A stretch of DNA of 64,000 nucleotides from Micromonospora coriariae (GCF_900091455.1 NZ_LT607412.1:4526001-4590000); one strand, 5' to 3'. Shown: positions 53,532 through 62,172, counted from the stretch's first letter. Program-made: numbers and translations. Notes: generated by a model from the sequence alone, not told the origin.

Positions 53532-56087
53532 GTGGGCAGGCTCGCGTCGGCGTACGGGCAGGCGGTCAACGCCCACCGGGCGGCCCGGGCGCACCTGGAC
53601 ACCGCCCGGGGTGCGCTGGGCGCGGCGGCGGCTTCGGCCGCGCCGGTCGGCGCCGACGAGCTGGTGGCCCGACTGGCCCGGGTCGGCGGCGCGTTGGCCA
53701 CCCCCACTCCGGGCGCCACCCCGCTGACCGACACGCCGGCCGCGGTCCGGATCGGCGAGGCGTCCACTCCGGACGGCGGTTTCCCGGTGCTGCTGCCGCT
53801 CGGCGGCGGCCACCACCTGGCACTCGACACCGACGCCCGGGACCCCCGGGTCGCCGGGCTGCTGCGGGCGCTTGTGCTGCGGCTGGTCGCCACCGCCCCA
53901 GCCGGTCAGGTCCGGGTGGTCGGCATCGACACAGCCGCGCTGGGCGCCACCTTCGGGCCGTTGCGCCCGCTGCTCGACGCCGGGGTGCTCGACCCGCCGG
54001 CCACCGGCGAGGCCGAGGTGGCCGCGCTGCTGGACGCGGCCGAACAGCACGCCCGCGCCGCGCAGCACGCCGACCCCGACGCCCGGCAGTTGCTGGTGGT
54101 GGTCGCCACCGCCGCGCCGCCGCCGCGCGAGCTGGCCCGGCTCGCCGCGCTCACCCACGCCGGCCCGGCCGCCGCCGTCTGCGTGCTGCTCGCCGGCCAC
54201 CCGTCGCGGCTGCCGGGCGAGACCTCGCCGCCGCTGGGCGGCGCCACGGCGGTCCGGGTCAGCGAGCGGTACGCGCAGGTCGGCGACCCGCCCAACGCGC
54301 CGTTCAGCGCGGACGGCAGCGGCCTCGCCGCGCCGGTGCTGCTCGACGGCGACCCCCCGCCGGCCTCGGTGCGGGCGCTCGCCGAGCACCTGGGCGCCGC
54401 CGCCCGCCGTACCGACACTGTGCGGTTCGCCGAGCTGCTGCCCGAGCGGCGCTGGGCCGAGTCCGCCGCCAACGGTCTACGGACCGTGATCGGCCGGGCC
54501 ACCCGCGCCCCGTTGACGGTCGCCTTCGACACTCCACTGACCGTCGCCTTCGACGACGCCACCCCGCACTGGCTGGTGGGCGGGCGCACCGGCGCCGGCA
54601 AGACCGTCTTCCTGCTCGACGTCCTCTACGGGCTGGCGGCCCGCTACTCCCCGGCCGAGCTCCAGCTCTACCTGCTCGACTTCAAGGAGGGCGTGAGCTT
54701 CACCGAGTTCGTGCCCACCGGGCGTGACCCGTCCTGGCTGCCGCACGCCCGGGCCGTCGGCATCGAATCCGACAGGGAGTACGGGCTCGCCGTGCTGCGC
54801 GAGCTGCGCCGGGAGGCCCAGCGCCGAGCCACCGCACTGAAGCGGCACGGCGTCACCAAGCTCGCCGACCTGCCCCGGGACAATCCACTGCCGCGCATCG
54901 TGGCGGTGATCGACGAGTTCCACGTGCTGCTCGCCGGCAACGACGCGCTGGCCCGGGAGTCCGTCGACCTGCTGGAGGAGCTGGCGCGCAAGGGTCGCTC
55001 CTACGGCGTACACCTGGTGCTGGCCAGCCAGAGCATGACCGGCATCGAGGCGCTCTACGGGCGGGCCGAGGCGATCTTCGGGCAGTTCGCGCTGCGGGTG
55101 GCGCTGCCCGGTGGTGGCGGGGTGCTCGACCCGCTCAACGACGCCGCCGCGGCCCTGCCGATCGGCTCCGCCGTGGTCAACACCGCCGCCGGCGCGGTCG
55201 GCGCCGACACCGTGCTGCGCTTCCCCGACGCGCACGCCGCCGCGGCGGACCTCGCCGCGCTGCGCCACGAGCTGTGGGAGGCCCGCCCGCCGGGCGCGCG
55301 GGCACCCGCGGTCTTCAAGGGGTACGAGGCTGCGCGGGTCGAGGACGACCCCACCTTCGCCGGGTTGCGCCCCGGTGGCCGGCGCCCGATGGCCCTGGTC
55401 GGCCGGACTGTCGACGTGCACGGCACCACCGCGCTGTTCCTGATGGACGCCACCCCCGGCCGGCACCTCGCCGTGGTGGGCACCGCACCGGCCGGCGCGG
55501 ACGTGCTGCGCGCCGCGACACTGAGCCTGGCCCGCCAGCACGCCGCCGGCGACGCCCAGTTCCTGCTGGCCTCCCTGGTCACCGCCGCCGACCCGGTCGC
55601 CGACGAGACCGGAACCGCGCTACGAGCCGCCGGCCACCCGGTGCGGCGCCTCGACGTGGCCGGGTTGCGTGACCGGATCGCCGCGCTGGCCGACGCGCCC
55701 GCCGGGCGCGAATACCTGGTGGTGTTCGGAATGGACGCCGCGGCACCGGTGCTGGAGGCGGCCGACCCGGTCACCTTCCGCTCCGGCCTGGACGACCTGC
55801 GCACCGTGCTGCGACAGGGCCCCGCTCAGGGGGTGCATCTGCTCGGCTGGTGGCGCGGCCTGCGCCGGCTCGCCGACGACCTCGGGGGCACGCAGAACCG
55901 CGACGACGTCGCGTGCCTGGTCGCGCTCAACGTGCCCGGTGCCGAACTGGCCCTGCACCTCGGGGTGCACGACCTCGCCTACACGCCCCGCGCCGACCGG
56001 GCGTTGCTGGTCGACCGGCACGACCACCGCACGAGGCTGATCGTGCCGTTCGCGCGCGACGGGCACGAGCCGGACGAGGAGCGGTGA
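53532..56087 (+). CDS. FtsK/SpoIIIE/EccC-like ATPase without membrane anchor
   Basis: GTG at 53532, 6 bases after GGGAGG, gives 851 residues. Residues about 75-320 form a first ATPase-like domain lacking a P-loop. The second (about 330-590) has an intact Walker A, GGRTGAGKT (350-358, K357), and Walker B VIDEFHVLL (D461-E462). The third (about 615-850) has a degenerate P-loop VVGTAPAGADVL. Three tandem ATPase modules with one active resemble type VII secretion EccC, but no transmembrane helices are present. It overlaps a membrane-protein gene by 4 bases. A DNA pump role is the alternative. Confidence 0.85.
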   Translation: MGRLASAYGQAVNAHRAARAHLDTARGALGAAAASAAPVGADELVARLARVGGALATPTPGATPLTDTPAAVRIGEASTPDGGFPVLLPLGGGHHLALDTDARDPRVAGLLRALVLRLVATAPAGQVRVVGIDTAALGATFGPLRPLLDAGVLDPPATGEAEVAALLDAAEQHARAAQHADPDARQLLVVVATAAPPPRELARLAALTHAGPAAAVCVLLAGHPSRLPGETSPPLGGATAVRVSERYAQVGDPPNAPFSADGSGLAAPVLLDGDPPPASVRALAEHLGAAARRTDTVRFAELLPERRWAESAANGLRTVIGRATRAPLTVAFDTPLTVAFDDATPHWLVGGRTGAGKTVFLLDVLYGLAARYSPAELQLYLLDFKEGVSFTEFVPTGRDPSWLPHARAVGIESDREYGLAVLRELRREAQRRATALKRHGVTKLADLPRDNPLPRIVAVIDEFHVLLAGNDALARESVDLLEELARKGRSYGVHLVLASQSMTGIEALYGRAEAIFGQFALRVALPGGGGVLDPLNDAAAALPIGSAVVNTAAGAVGADTVLRFPDAHAAAADLAALRHELWEARPPGARAPAVFKGYEAARVEDDPTFAGLRPGGRRPMALVGRTVDVHGTTALFLMDATPGRHLAVVGTAPAGADVLRAATLSLARQHAAGDAQFLLASLVTAADPVADETGTALRAAGHPVRRLDVAGLRDRIAALADAPAGREYLVVFGMDAAAPVLEAADPVTFRSGLDDLRTVLRQGPAQGVHLLGWWRGLRRLADDLGGTQNRDDVACLVALNVPGAELALHLGVHDLAYTPRADRALLVDRHDHRTRLIVPFARDGHEPDEER

Positions 56088-56899
56088 CGGTGTCCTTCGA
56101 GGAGTACGCGGCGCTGGCCCGCCAGCTCGCCGAGCAGCGCCGCGCCGGTGAGCGGGACGCCGCGGTCGAGTCCGAACGCCGCCGCGACCTGCACGCCGCC
56201 GTCGACTCCCTGCACCAGCGGCTCACCGCCCAGGGGCACCGCCTCGACCAGCTCGGGCGCGCCATCGGCGCCGAGCGGCCGGCCGCCGCCCCGCCGCCCG
56301 CACCCGAGCACCCGGGTCCCGCGCCCGGAACGGGAAACGGGGGACCCGCCGGCGCAGCCGGCGCGCCGGGGCGGGCGGATGTCGGGGCGTACCCCGAGCT
56401 GCCGGTGGGGGAGGCGCGGCTGGCGCTGCCGACGGCGGTGAGCCCGGCGGGCGCCGGGGTGCCGGCGCAGCGCGCGGCGACCGTCGATCCGGCGGTGGAG
56501 CTGGAGCTGGCCCGGCGGATGGCCGACGAGGCAGACCGGCACGGGCAACAGGCGGAGCTGCTGGCCCAGCGGCCGGAGCTGCTGCCGACCTGGTCGCCGC
56601 TGGCTCGCGCGGTCGCCGTCTACGCCGGGTGCGGGGCCGCCGCCGGGGTGCTGATGCTGGCCCTGGTGCTCGCCTCCGGGGTGGGCCTGGTCGACGGGTT
56701 CACCCTCGGCGCGTGGATCTGCGCCGGACTGCCCGCGTTGGCGTTCTTCGGCGGGTACCTGGTGCTCGGCCGGTGGGGGTGGCCCGCCATGGTCGCCGGC
56801 ACCCCGCCGCGCTACCTGCCGCTCGGGTTCCTGATCTGCTTCCTGCTGGTGCCGATGGCCTACTGCGGTTACCTGCTGGTGTTCCGCACCCTGCGCTGA
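56084..56899 (+). CDS. Coiled-coil membrane protein coupled to the FtsK-like ATPase
   Basis: GTG at 56084 overlaps the ATPase stop (GTGA) and gives 271 residues. Residues 1-60 are a heptad-like helix (FEEYAALARQLAEQRRAG, SERRRDLHAAVDSLHQRL). A proline-rich linker follows, then a second helix (ELELARRMADEADRHGQQAELLAQ). Three hydrophobic segments near residues 177-200, 205-225 and 245-265 anchor the C-terminus. It could be the membrane partner that the ATPase itself lacks. No family recognised. Confidence 0.8.
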   Translation: MTVSFEEYAALARQLAEQRRAGERDAAVESERRRDLHAAVDSLHQRLTAQGHRLDQLGRAIGAERPAAAPPPAPEHPGPAPGTGNGGPAGAAGAPGRADVGAYPELPVGEARLALPTAVSPAGAGVPAQRAATVDPAVELELARRMADEADRHGQQAELLAQRPELLPTWSPLARAVAVYAGCGAAAGVLMLALVLASGVGLVDGFTLGAWICAGLPALAFFGGYLVLGRWGWPAMVAGTPPRYLPLGFLICFLLVPMAYCGYLLVFRTLR

Positions 56900-57051
56900 G
56901 CCCTGCCCGGTCTGCTGACCATGTCGCCGGCCGTCCGTGGGCGCGGGTGGGCGAGCGGACGGTCGCGCTGGGTGCGGGGATCTCGTACGCTCCCTTGTGG
57001 TCTCCGCCGGTGCGGTGGTGGAGGCGATGGTCGACCACGGGGAGGATGCGC

Positions 57052-57315
57052 GTGAGCGCAGCACAGATCATCGCGAGGTTGGCGGCGGCGTCGCAGAAGC
57101 TGGACGAGGCGAAGGCCAAGACGGCAGCGGCAGCACAGGACGCGGCCGAGGCACGGGCGCTCGTCGCCGGTGCGCTGGAGGGCGTGGCTGCCGGCCCGCT
57201 GATCGGCATGATCGACTCATACCGCCAGGCCCTCGCTCAGGCGTCGCAGGGCGGCGACCCGGCGAAGCAGCACGTCCAGGAGACGATCGCCAAGGTCCGA
57301 GCGTTGGGAAACTGA
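57052..57315 (+). CDS. Small helical protein (DUF6244-like, WXG100-sized) of the FtsK cassette
   Basis: GTG at 57052, 6 bases after GGGGAGG, gives 87 residues. The sequence is almost entirely helical: an alanine-rich first helix (IIARLAAASQKLDEAKAKTA, residues 6-45), a break at GVAAGPLIGM, and a second helix (SYRQALAQASQ ... HVQETIAKVRAL). Length and helix-turn-helix shape match ESAT-6/WXG100 substrates, but there is no WxG. From memory it resembles actinobacterial DUF6244 proteins. It follows the membrane protein by 152 bases on the same strand. Confidence 0.75.
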   Translation: MSAAQIIARLAAASQKLDEAKAKTAAAAQDAAEARALVAGALEGVAAGPLIGMIDSYRQALAQASQGGDPAKQHVQETIAKVRALGN

Positions 57316-57436
57316 CCACGGGTGGTGGTGGCACAGCCAAGCGGCGTTGGCCCTCCGGGCCCGACCGGCGAACCGCTCGGCGCCGACCCGGATCTCCACC
57401 GTCGCCGACCCATTCCGCTCGGGCTGGGTTGTGGGC

Positions 57437-57476
57437 CTGATACCTGTGAGTCATATCTATGACTCACAGGTATCAG
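57437..57476. repeat. AT-rich perfect palindrome, copy 2
   Basis: Arms of 19 bases (57437-57455 and 57458-57476) flank TC. The core arm TGATACCTGTGAGTCATA is identical to copy 1 at 38559-38598; only the loop and outermost pair differ. It again lies between converging genes, here the small helical protein and the SEC-C gene. Confidence 0.85.
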
Positions 57477-57525
57477 ACGTTCCAGGGACATCGCCCCCGG
57501 GGCCGCCGGCAGGCAGAGCGAAGCG

Positions 57526-58518
57526 TCAGTCGCGTGAGCGCGGCAGGCAGCACTTCTTGTACTTGGCTCCCGACCCGCACCAGCAGGCGTCGTTGCGGCC
57601 TGGCGGCCAGGTGACCGGGCCCACCTCGTCGAGGCTGTCCGCGTACTCGTCGAGGGTCTCCTCGTCGGTGGGGTCGCTGGCCGCCTGCTCGGCGAAGGAG
57701 GCCAGCCCCGCGACGGAGCCGGCGACCACGCCCAGGTCGGTCGCGCCCAGTTCGGCGGCGTTGGCCAGCGCGCGTTCGACCTGGGCCCGGTGCTCGTCCC
57801 AGGTGGTGGGGTAGCTGCCGGCCAGCGCGGGCCAGCGCACCAGCAGCTCGTCGAACTCCGCCCGCGGCCAGAACAGCAGCGTCGCCGGGCCGTCGTCCAG
57901 CGCACCGAGTGCGTGGTCGCTCGCGGCGCGCAGCCGGTCGGCGAGGTTGTCGTAGTCGTCGTGCGGCAGGCCCATCTCCTCGCGCAGGTCGTGCCGCCGC
58001 TGGGTCAGCCCGTAGATCATGGCGGCGGCCTCGTCCTGCGCGTCCTCGGACTCGTGCTGCTGGGTCCGGGTCCGTTCCAGGATCGCGTCCAGCGCGCCGG
58101 TGAGCCACTCCAGCGCCGTCTCGGTGTGGCCGGCCTCGGCCAGGTCGTCGATCAGGTACGTGGCGTCGGGATCGGTCTCCAGCAGTGGACGCAGGGCGGT
58201 CAGCTCGGCCAGGCCCTCGTCCTCGCGGCCGAGGCGCAGCAGCAGGCCGCCGCGCATCGATCGGGCGTGCGCGTCGTCCTCCGGCTGTTCGGCGATGGCG
58301 CGGGTGGTCAGCGTGAGCGCGTCGGCCAGGTCACCGGCCCGCACCAGGATGTCGGCGGCTACCAGCAGCGCGTACCCGGTGTCGTCGGGGTCGGCGACCC
58401 GGCCCGCGTCGACGGCGCCGACCAGCTCGGCGACGAGCGCGGCCGGGTCGGGGCTCGTGGGTCCCAGGGCACCGATCTCGTCGATGCGGTCGGCGGTCAG
58501 CAGGTCGGACGTGGGCAT
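57526..58518 (-). CDS. TPR-like protein with C-terminal SEC-C zinc motif
   Basis: ATG at 58518 follows AGGATG and gives 330 residues. Residues about 40-150 contain TPR-like helical pairs (ALLVAADILVRAGDLADALTL, SMRGGLLLRLGREDEGLAEL). The C-terminus ends with the SEC-C motif CWCGSGAKYKKCC, which binds zinc and is found in SecA and many unrelated proteins. A role as adaptor or chaperone is plausible. The open frame continues upstream antisense-like through the efflux gene but has no start support there. Confidence 0.85.
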   Translation of the reverse strand: MPTSDLLTADRIDEIGALGPTSPDPAALVAELVGAVDAGRVADPDDTGYALLVAADILVRAGDLADALTLTTRAIAEQPEDDAHARSMRGGLLLRLGREDEGLAELTALRPLLETDPDATYLIDDLAEAGHTETALEWLTGALDAILERTRTQQHESEDAQDEAAAMIYGLTQRRHDLREEMGLPHDDYDNLADRLRAASDHALGALDDGPATLLFWPRAEFDELLVRWPALAGSYPTTWDEHRAQVERALANAAELGATDLGVVAGSVAGLASFAEQAASDPTDEETLDEYADSLDEVGPVTWPPGRNDACWCGSGAKYKKCCLPRSRD

Positions 58519-58581
58519 GGGCGCATCCTGAAGACGACGGACGGTGGACGGGGGAGCGGCCAGCGTACTCCCGAACATGCC

Positions 58582-58611
58582 GCAGCCCGGGCGGCGAACC
58601 GCCCGGGCTGC
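58582..58611 (-). terminator. Hairpin terminator of the DHA2 efflux gene
   Basis: GCAGCCCGGGCGG (58582-58594) pairs perfectly with 58599-58611 around CGAA. The 13-bp stem lies 11 bases beyond the minus-strand stop at 58623. Confidence 0.8.
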
Positions 58612-58622
58612 GACACGGACCC

Positions 58623-60089
58623 TCAGCGGGTCGCCGGCATGGTGGCGAACTCGCCGGCTAGCTCCGACTCGACGATCGTCGCGGTGGACGGCCGGCGACC
58701 GGACGACGCCCGCCGGGCGGACGGGACGGCCAGGGCCGCGAGCGCGGCGGCCAGGGCGATCGCGGTGAGAACGAGAAACCCGGTCGTGAAGCCGGCCTCC
58801 CGGGGCAGCCCGTTGGCCTGCGGGTGGGCGGTGATCACGCCGCTGACCACGGCGGCGCCGATCGCGCCTCCGATGGTGCGGATGTTGGCGTTCATGCCGG
58901 TGGCCACGCCGGTCTGGCTGGCGGGCACGCTGCCCACGATCAGGTTCGCCATGGAGGCGAAGGCCAGGCCGATGCCGAGGCCGACCAGGCCGCCGGCGAG
59001 CGCGACCTCCCAGCGGGTGTCGTGCGCGGCGGCCAGCATCGCGGAGGCGGCCACGTTGAACGCGGCGCCCGTGGCGAGCTGCGCCTTGGCGCTGAACACG
59101 GACTGGAGCCGGCCGGCGACCAGGCCCGCGACGAACATCGCGACCAGCATCGGCAGCATGAGCAGGCCCGCCTGGCTGATGCTGGCGCCGAAGCCGTAAC
59201 CGGCGGCGGTGGGGGTCTGCACGAACTGCGGGAGGAACGCGTACACGGAGAACATCGACGCGCCGTAGAGCAGGGCGACCAGGTTGGTGGTCCACACGCC
59301 GGGCAGCCGCATCATCCGCATGTCGATCAGCGGGTTGGCGGAGCGCACCTCGGCGACCAGCCAGCCGACCAGGAGCACCACGGCGAGCGCCAGCAGGCCG
59401 AGCACCCGGGGAGAGGTCCAGCCCCAGGCCACGCCCTGGCTGATCGGCAGCAGCAGCGCGACCAGCCAGCCGGAGAGCAGCAGGGTGGCCCGCCAGTCGA
59501 TCCGTCCGGGGGTACGCACCGGCGACTCGGGCACGAACAGGTACGCGGCGAGGGCGGTCAACCCGACCACGACCATGGGGATCCAGAACAGCCACCGGTA
59601 GTCCAGCGTGGTGACGATCGGACCGGCCAGCACGACGCCGAGGCCACCGCCGGCGGCGACGATCGCCGAGATGGCGGCGACCGCGCCGGAGACCCGCGCG
59701 GCGGGGAACTCGTCGCGGATGATGCCGAACGACAGCGGGAAGACGGCGCCGCCGATGCCCTGCACGACCCGGGCGATGATGAGGACGCCGATGCTCGGCG
59801 CGATGGCCGCCAGCAGGCAGCCGAGGGCGAGGGCGGCGAGCGAGACGACCAGCATCCGCTCCTTGCCGACCATGTCCCCGACCCGGCCGAGGATCGGCGT
59901 GAAGATCGAGGCGGACAGCAGGTACGCGGTCAGTACCCAGGTCACGGTGTTCTGCGAGGTGTGCAGGTCCTGCTGGATGGTCGGCAGCACCGGGGTGATC
60001 AGCGACTGGAGCATCGCGAAGAACCCGGCGCCGGCCGCGAGCACGGTGAAGGTGAGCCGACGCGAGCTGCGTCGGGATGTCACTGCCAC
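58623..60089 (-). CDS. MFS drug:proton antiporter, DHA2 family
   Basis: This 488-residue protein has 14 predicted membrane segments and DHA2 features: WVLTAYLLSASIFTPILGRVGDMVGKERML-like motif A region (GRVGDMVGK), RVVQGIGGAVFPL (motif C type) and WLFWIPMVVVG. It should export drugs or metabolites with proton exchange. The divergent TetR gene and a set of three palindromes in the shared promoter make it a regulated efflux unit. Inducer unknown. Confidence 0.92.
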   Translation of the reverse strand: MAVTSRRSSRRLTFTVLAAGAGFFAMLQSLITPVLPTIQQDLHTSQNTVTWVLTAYLLSASIFTPILGRVGDMVGKERMLVVSLAALALGCLLAAIAPSIGVLIIARVVQGIGGAVFPLSFGIIRDEFPAARVSGAVAAISAIVAAGGGLGVVLAGPIVTTLDYRWLFWIPMVVVGLTALAAYLFVPESPVRTPGRIDWRATLLLSGWLVALLLPISQGVAWGWTSPRVLGLLALAVVLLVGWLVAEVRSANPLIDMRMMRLPGVWTTNLVALLYGASMFSVYAFLPQFVQTPTAAGYGFGASISQAGLLMLPMLVAMFVAGLVAGRLQSVFSAKAQLATGAAFNVAASAMLAAAHDTRWEVALAGGLVGLGIGLAFASMANLIVGSVPASQTGVATGMNANIRTIGGAIGAAVVSGVITAHPQANGLPREAGFTTGFLVLTAIALAAALAALAVPSARRASSGRRPSTATIVESELAGEFATMPATR

Positions 60090-60205
60090 GAGAGAAAACT
60101 CCCTGATTGCGGTACGGAAGGAGGTTTGTCACCCGCCGTGTGGAGGCGGGCAGGCTGTCGGGCCCGGGCGATCGGGTGGCCAGGCGGATCGGGCGGGTCC
60201 CGAGG

Positions 60206-60278
60206 TAAGCTAACCGGAGGCAGGCCTCCGGGATTCCGGAGGGGTGCCTCCACTAAGCTAGCGGAGGCTGGCCTCCGG
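60206..60278. promoter_or_regulatory. Tandem TetR operators between efflux and TetR genes
   Basis: CCGGAGGC-AG-GCCTCCGG (60214-60231) and CGGAGGC-TG-GCCTCCG (60262-60277) are perfect palindromes, each preceded by TAAGCTA (60206 and 60254). A weaker site, CCGGAGG-GGTG-CCTCC, lies between them (about 60236-60251). The set covers the divergent promoters of the DHA2 pump and TetR genes. Confidence 0.75.
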
Positions 60279-60294
60279 ATGCAACCAAGGTGAG

Positions 60295-60888
60295 GTGACG
60301 CACGTCATGACCAGCGCGGGGCAGGCGCCCGAGGTTTTCGCCCGGCGGCCGAAGCGGGCCGACGCGCGACGCAACTACGACGCGCTCATCGCCGCCGCCC
60401 GCGACGCGTTCGCCGAGCACGGCGCCGCCGCCTCCCTGGAGGACGTGGCCCGGCGGGCCGGGGTGGGCATCGGCACGCTCTACCGCAACTTCCCCAGTCG
60501 GCGGCACCTCTTCGAGGCCGTCTACGTCGAGGAGGTCCGGGCGTTGAGCCGGTCCGCCGAGGACCTGGCCGAGCTGCCCCCGTGGGACGCCCTGGTCGCC
60601 TGGCTGCACCGCTTCGTCGCGTACGTCGCCACCAAGCGGGCGCTCGCCGAGGAGTTGCTGCACGACTCCGAGATCTTCCGGAGCTGCCGGACGGAGATCT
60701 ACGCCGCCGGTGAGCCACTGATGAGCCGCGCCCAGGCGGCCGGCGTGGTCCGCGACGACATCGGCTTCGACGACGTGGTGCGGCTGATCAGCGGGCTCAC
60801 GATGGCCCAGTTCCCGTCGCCCGACCAGCGCGACCGGGTGCTCGGCGTCGCCCTGGACGGGCTGCGCCCGCCGGCCGCCGCCCGCTGA
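60295..60888 (+). CDS. TetR-family repressor of the DHA2 efflux pump
   Basis: GTG at 60295 gives 197 residues; ATG at 60307 with GAGG before it is an equally good start. The helix-turn-helix is in residues about 25-70 (YDALIAAARDAFAEHG, LEDVARRAGVGIGTLYRNFPSR). The C-terminal domain resembles SACE_7040-type TetR members. It is divergent from the pump and likely binds the GGAGGC palindromes in between, controlling itself and the pump. Confidence 0.9.
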   Translation: MTHVMTSAGQAPEVFARRPKRADARRNYDALIAAARDAFAEHGAAASLEDVARRAGVGIGTLYRNFPSRRHLFEAVYVEEVRALSRSAEDLAELPPWDALVAWLHRFVAYVATKRALAEELLHDSEIFRSCRTEIYAAGEPLMSRAQAAGVVRDDIGFDDVVRLISGLTMAQFPSPDQRDRVLGVALDGLRPPAAAR

Positions 60889-60892
60889 CCGC

Positions 60893-61161
60893 TCAACCGT
60901 CGACGAGCAGCAGCCACTCGTCGTCGAGCCGCTTGACGACCGTGCCCGCCGGCCAGCGGTGACCAAGGTCGACCACCGCCCGCGCCTGCTCGACCTGCGG
61001 TGGCCGGCCCCGGTCAGGTAGCACGACGTCCGGCCAGTGGTCCGCGTCGTCCGCGCGCAGGTGCCGGGTCAGGACCCGCTGCGCGCTGCGCCGGGCCTCC
61101 CTCTCGCGCGCGGCATCACCCGCAGCTGACGCTCGGTGGGTTCGTCGGCGGCCACGGCCAC
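60893..61161 (-). pseudogene. Small conserved-looking gene with probable frameshift near 61100
   Basis: The 3' part (frame ending at 60893: RHLRADDADHWPDVVLPDRG, then VVDLGHRWPAGTVVKRLDDE and WLLLVDG) has excellent GC3. Upstream the good GC3 shifts to another frame, starting GTG at 61161 (VAVAADEPTERQLRVM) and stopping at 61069. The frame with the good 3' part reads a cysteine- and arginine-rich N-terminus (MACCGRGRRRTHRASAAG) with poor GC3. The simplest reading is one gene of about 88 residues with a single-base shift near 61100, by mutation or sequence error. Function unknown. Confidence 0.5.
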
Positions 61162-61285
61162 AGCATGCCATCCGCCGTCCCGCGCCGGGGTACGCGTGGC
61201 CGGGTGGGCGTCCGATGTGGAGAGACGCCGATATGCCGGTTTGCGCCCCCGTCGGAACAACGGGTTACCGGCGCGTAACAAGTCA

Positions 61286-61315
61286 TTGACGTTTCCAAAT
61301 TGTTGCGCGCATCAT
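61286..61315 (+). promoter_or_regulatory. Promoter of the secreted lipase gene
   Basis: TTGACG at 61286-61291 and CATCAT at 61310-61315 have 18-base spacing. An inverted pair GTTAC-N6-GTAAC at 61264-61279 lies just upstream and could bind a regulator. The leader would be about 66 nt. Confidence 0.5.
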
Positions 61316-61387
61316 CGTCGCACGGTCGACCGGACACCCCCACCCACCTGCCCGGCTCGCCGGGTGCCTCCCCCCGGAGGTGCAGCC

Positions 61388-62167
61388 ATGCTGCTCCGAA
61401 AGACCGTCCTCGTCCTGTCCCTCGCCACCGCCGCACTGCTCGCGTCGACCGCCACGGCGACCGCCGCCCCCGCCGCCCCCGTGGCCGCCCCGGTGAACGC
61501 CGCCGCGGCCGCCAACCCGGTCATCGTGGTCGGCGGGCTCAGCGGCATCGCCATCGCGTACGAGCCGATCGCCGCCCGACTGCGCGGCGACGGCTACCGC
61601 ACCTTCATCTACCAACTGCCCGGGCTGGGCCTCGGAGACATCCCCACCTCAGCCCGCGCGTTCGCCGGGTACGTCAACCAGGTGCGCGCCAGCACCGGAG
61701 CGGCGACCGTGGACGTGGTCGCCCACTCCGAGGGCGGCCTCGTCGCCCGCTACTACCTCAAGCGGCTCGGCGGCACCGCCACCGTCGGCCGGTACGTCAG
61801 CCTGGGCTCGCCGCAGTACGGCACCTACGTGGCGAACATCCTGGCGTTCCTGGGCCTGGGCAGCTGCGCCGGCATCGTGGCCTGCCAGCAGATGACCATC
61901 GGCTCGGCCTTCCTCGCCGACCTCAACGCCGGCGACGACACCCCGGGCGCGGTGCGCTACACCACAGTCCGCACCCTGCAGGACGAGCTGGTCCGGCCGA
62001 CCGGAAACGCCGCCGTCAACGACGGTGCGACAAACGTGCTGATCCAGGCGTACTGCCCCCTGCGGGTGGTCGGGCACCTCGGCCTGGTGCTCGACGGCAC
62101 CGCGTACACCATCGTGCGTGGCGCCCTCGTCGACGGCCCGGTGCGACCCAACTGCCTCGCCCTCTGA
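61388..62167 (+). CDS. Secreted alpha/beta-hydrolase lipase (class 2-like)
   Basis: This 259-residue protein starts with a signal peptide (MLLRKTVLVLSLATAALLAS, cleavage probably near ATAAPAAP). The nucleophile elbow is AHSEGG with S114, a variant of the AHSMGG of Bacillus LipA-type lipases; YEPIAARLRGDGYRTFIYQLPG and VIVVGGLSG (oxyanion side) also fit lipase class 2. The catalytic His is likely in RVVGHLGLV. Two cysteines in GSCAGIVAC may pair. GGAGGTG precedes the ATG. Confidence 0.88.
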   Translation: MLLRKTVLVLSLATAALLASTATATAAPAAPVAAPVNAAAAANPVIVVGGLSGIAIAYEPIAARLRGDGYRTFIYQLPGLGLGDIPTSARAFAGYVNQVRASTGAATVDVVAHSEGGLVARYYLKRLGGTATVGRYVSLGSPQYGTYVANILAFLGLGSCAGIVACQQMTIGSAFLADLNAGDDTPGAVRYTTVRTLQDELVRPTGNAAVNDGATNVLIQAYCPLRVVGHLGLVLDGTAYTIVRGALVDGPVRPNCLAL

Positions 62168-62172
62168 TCGGC

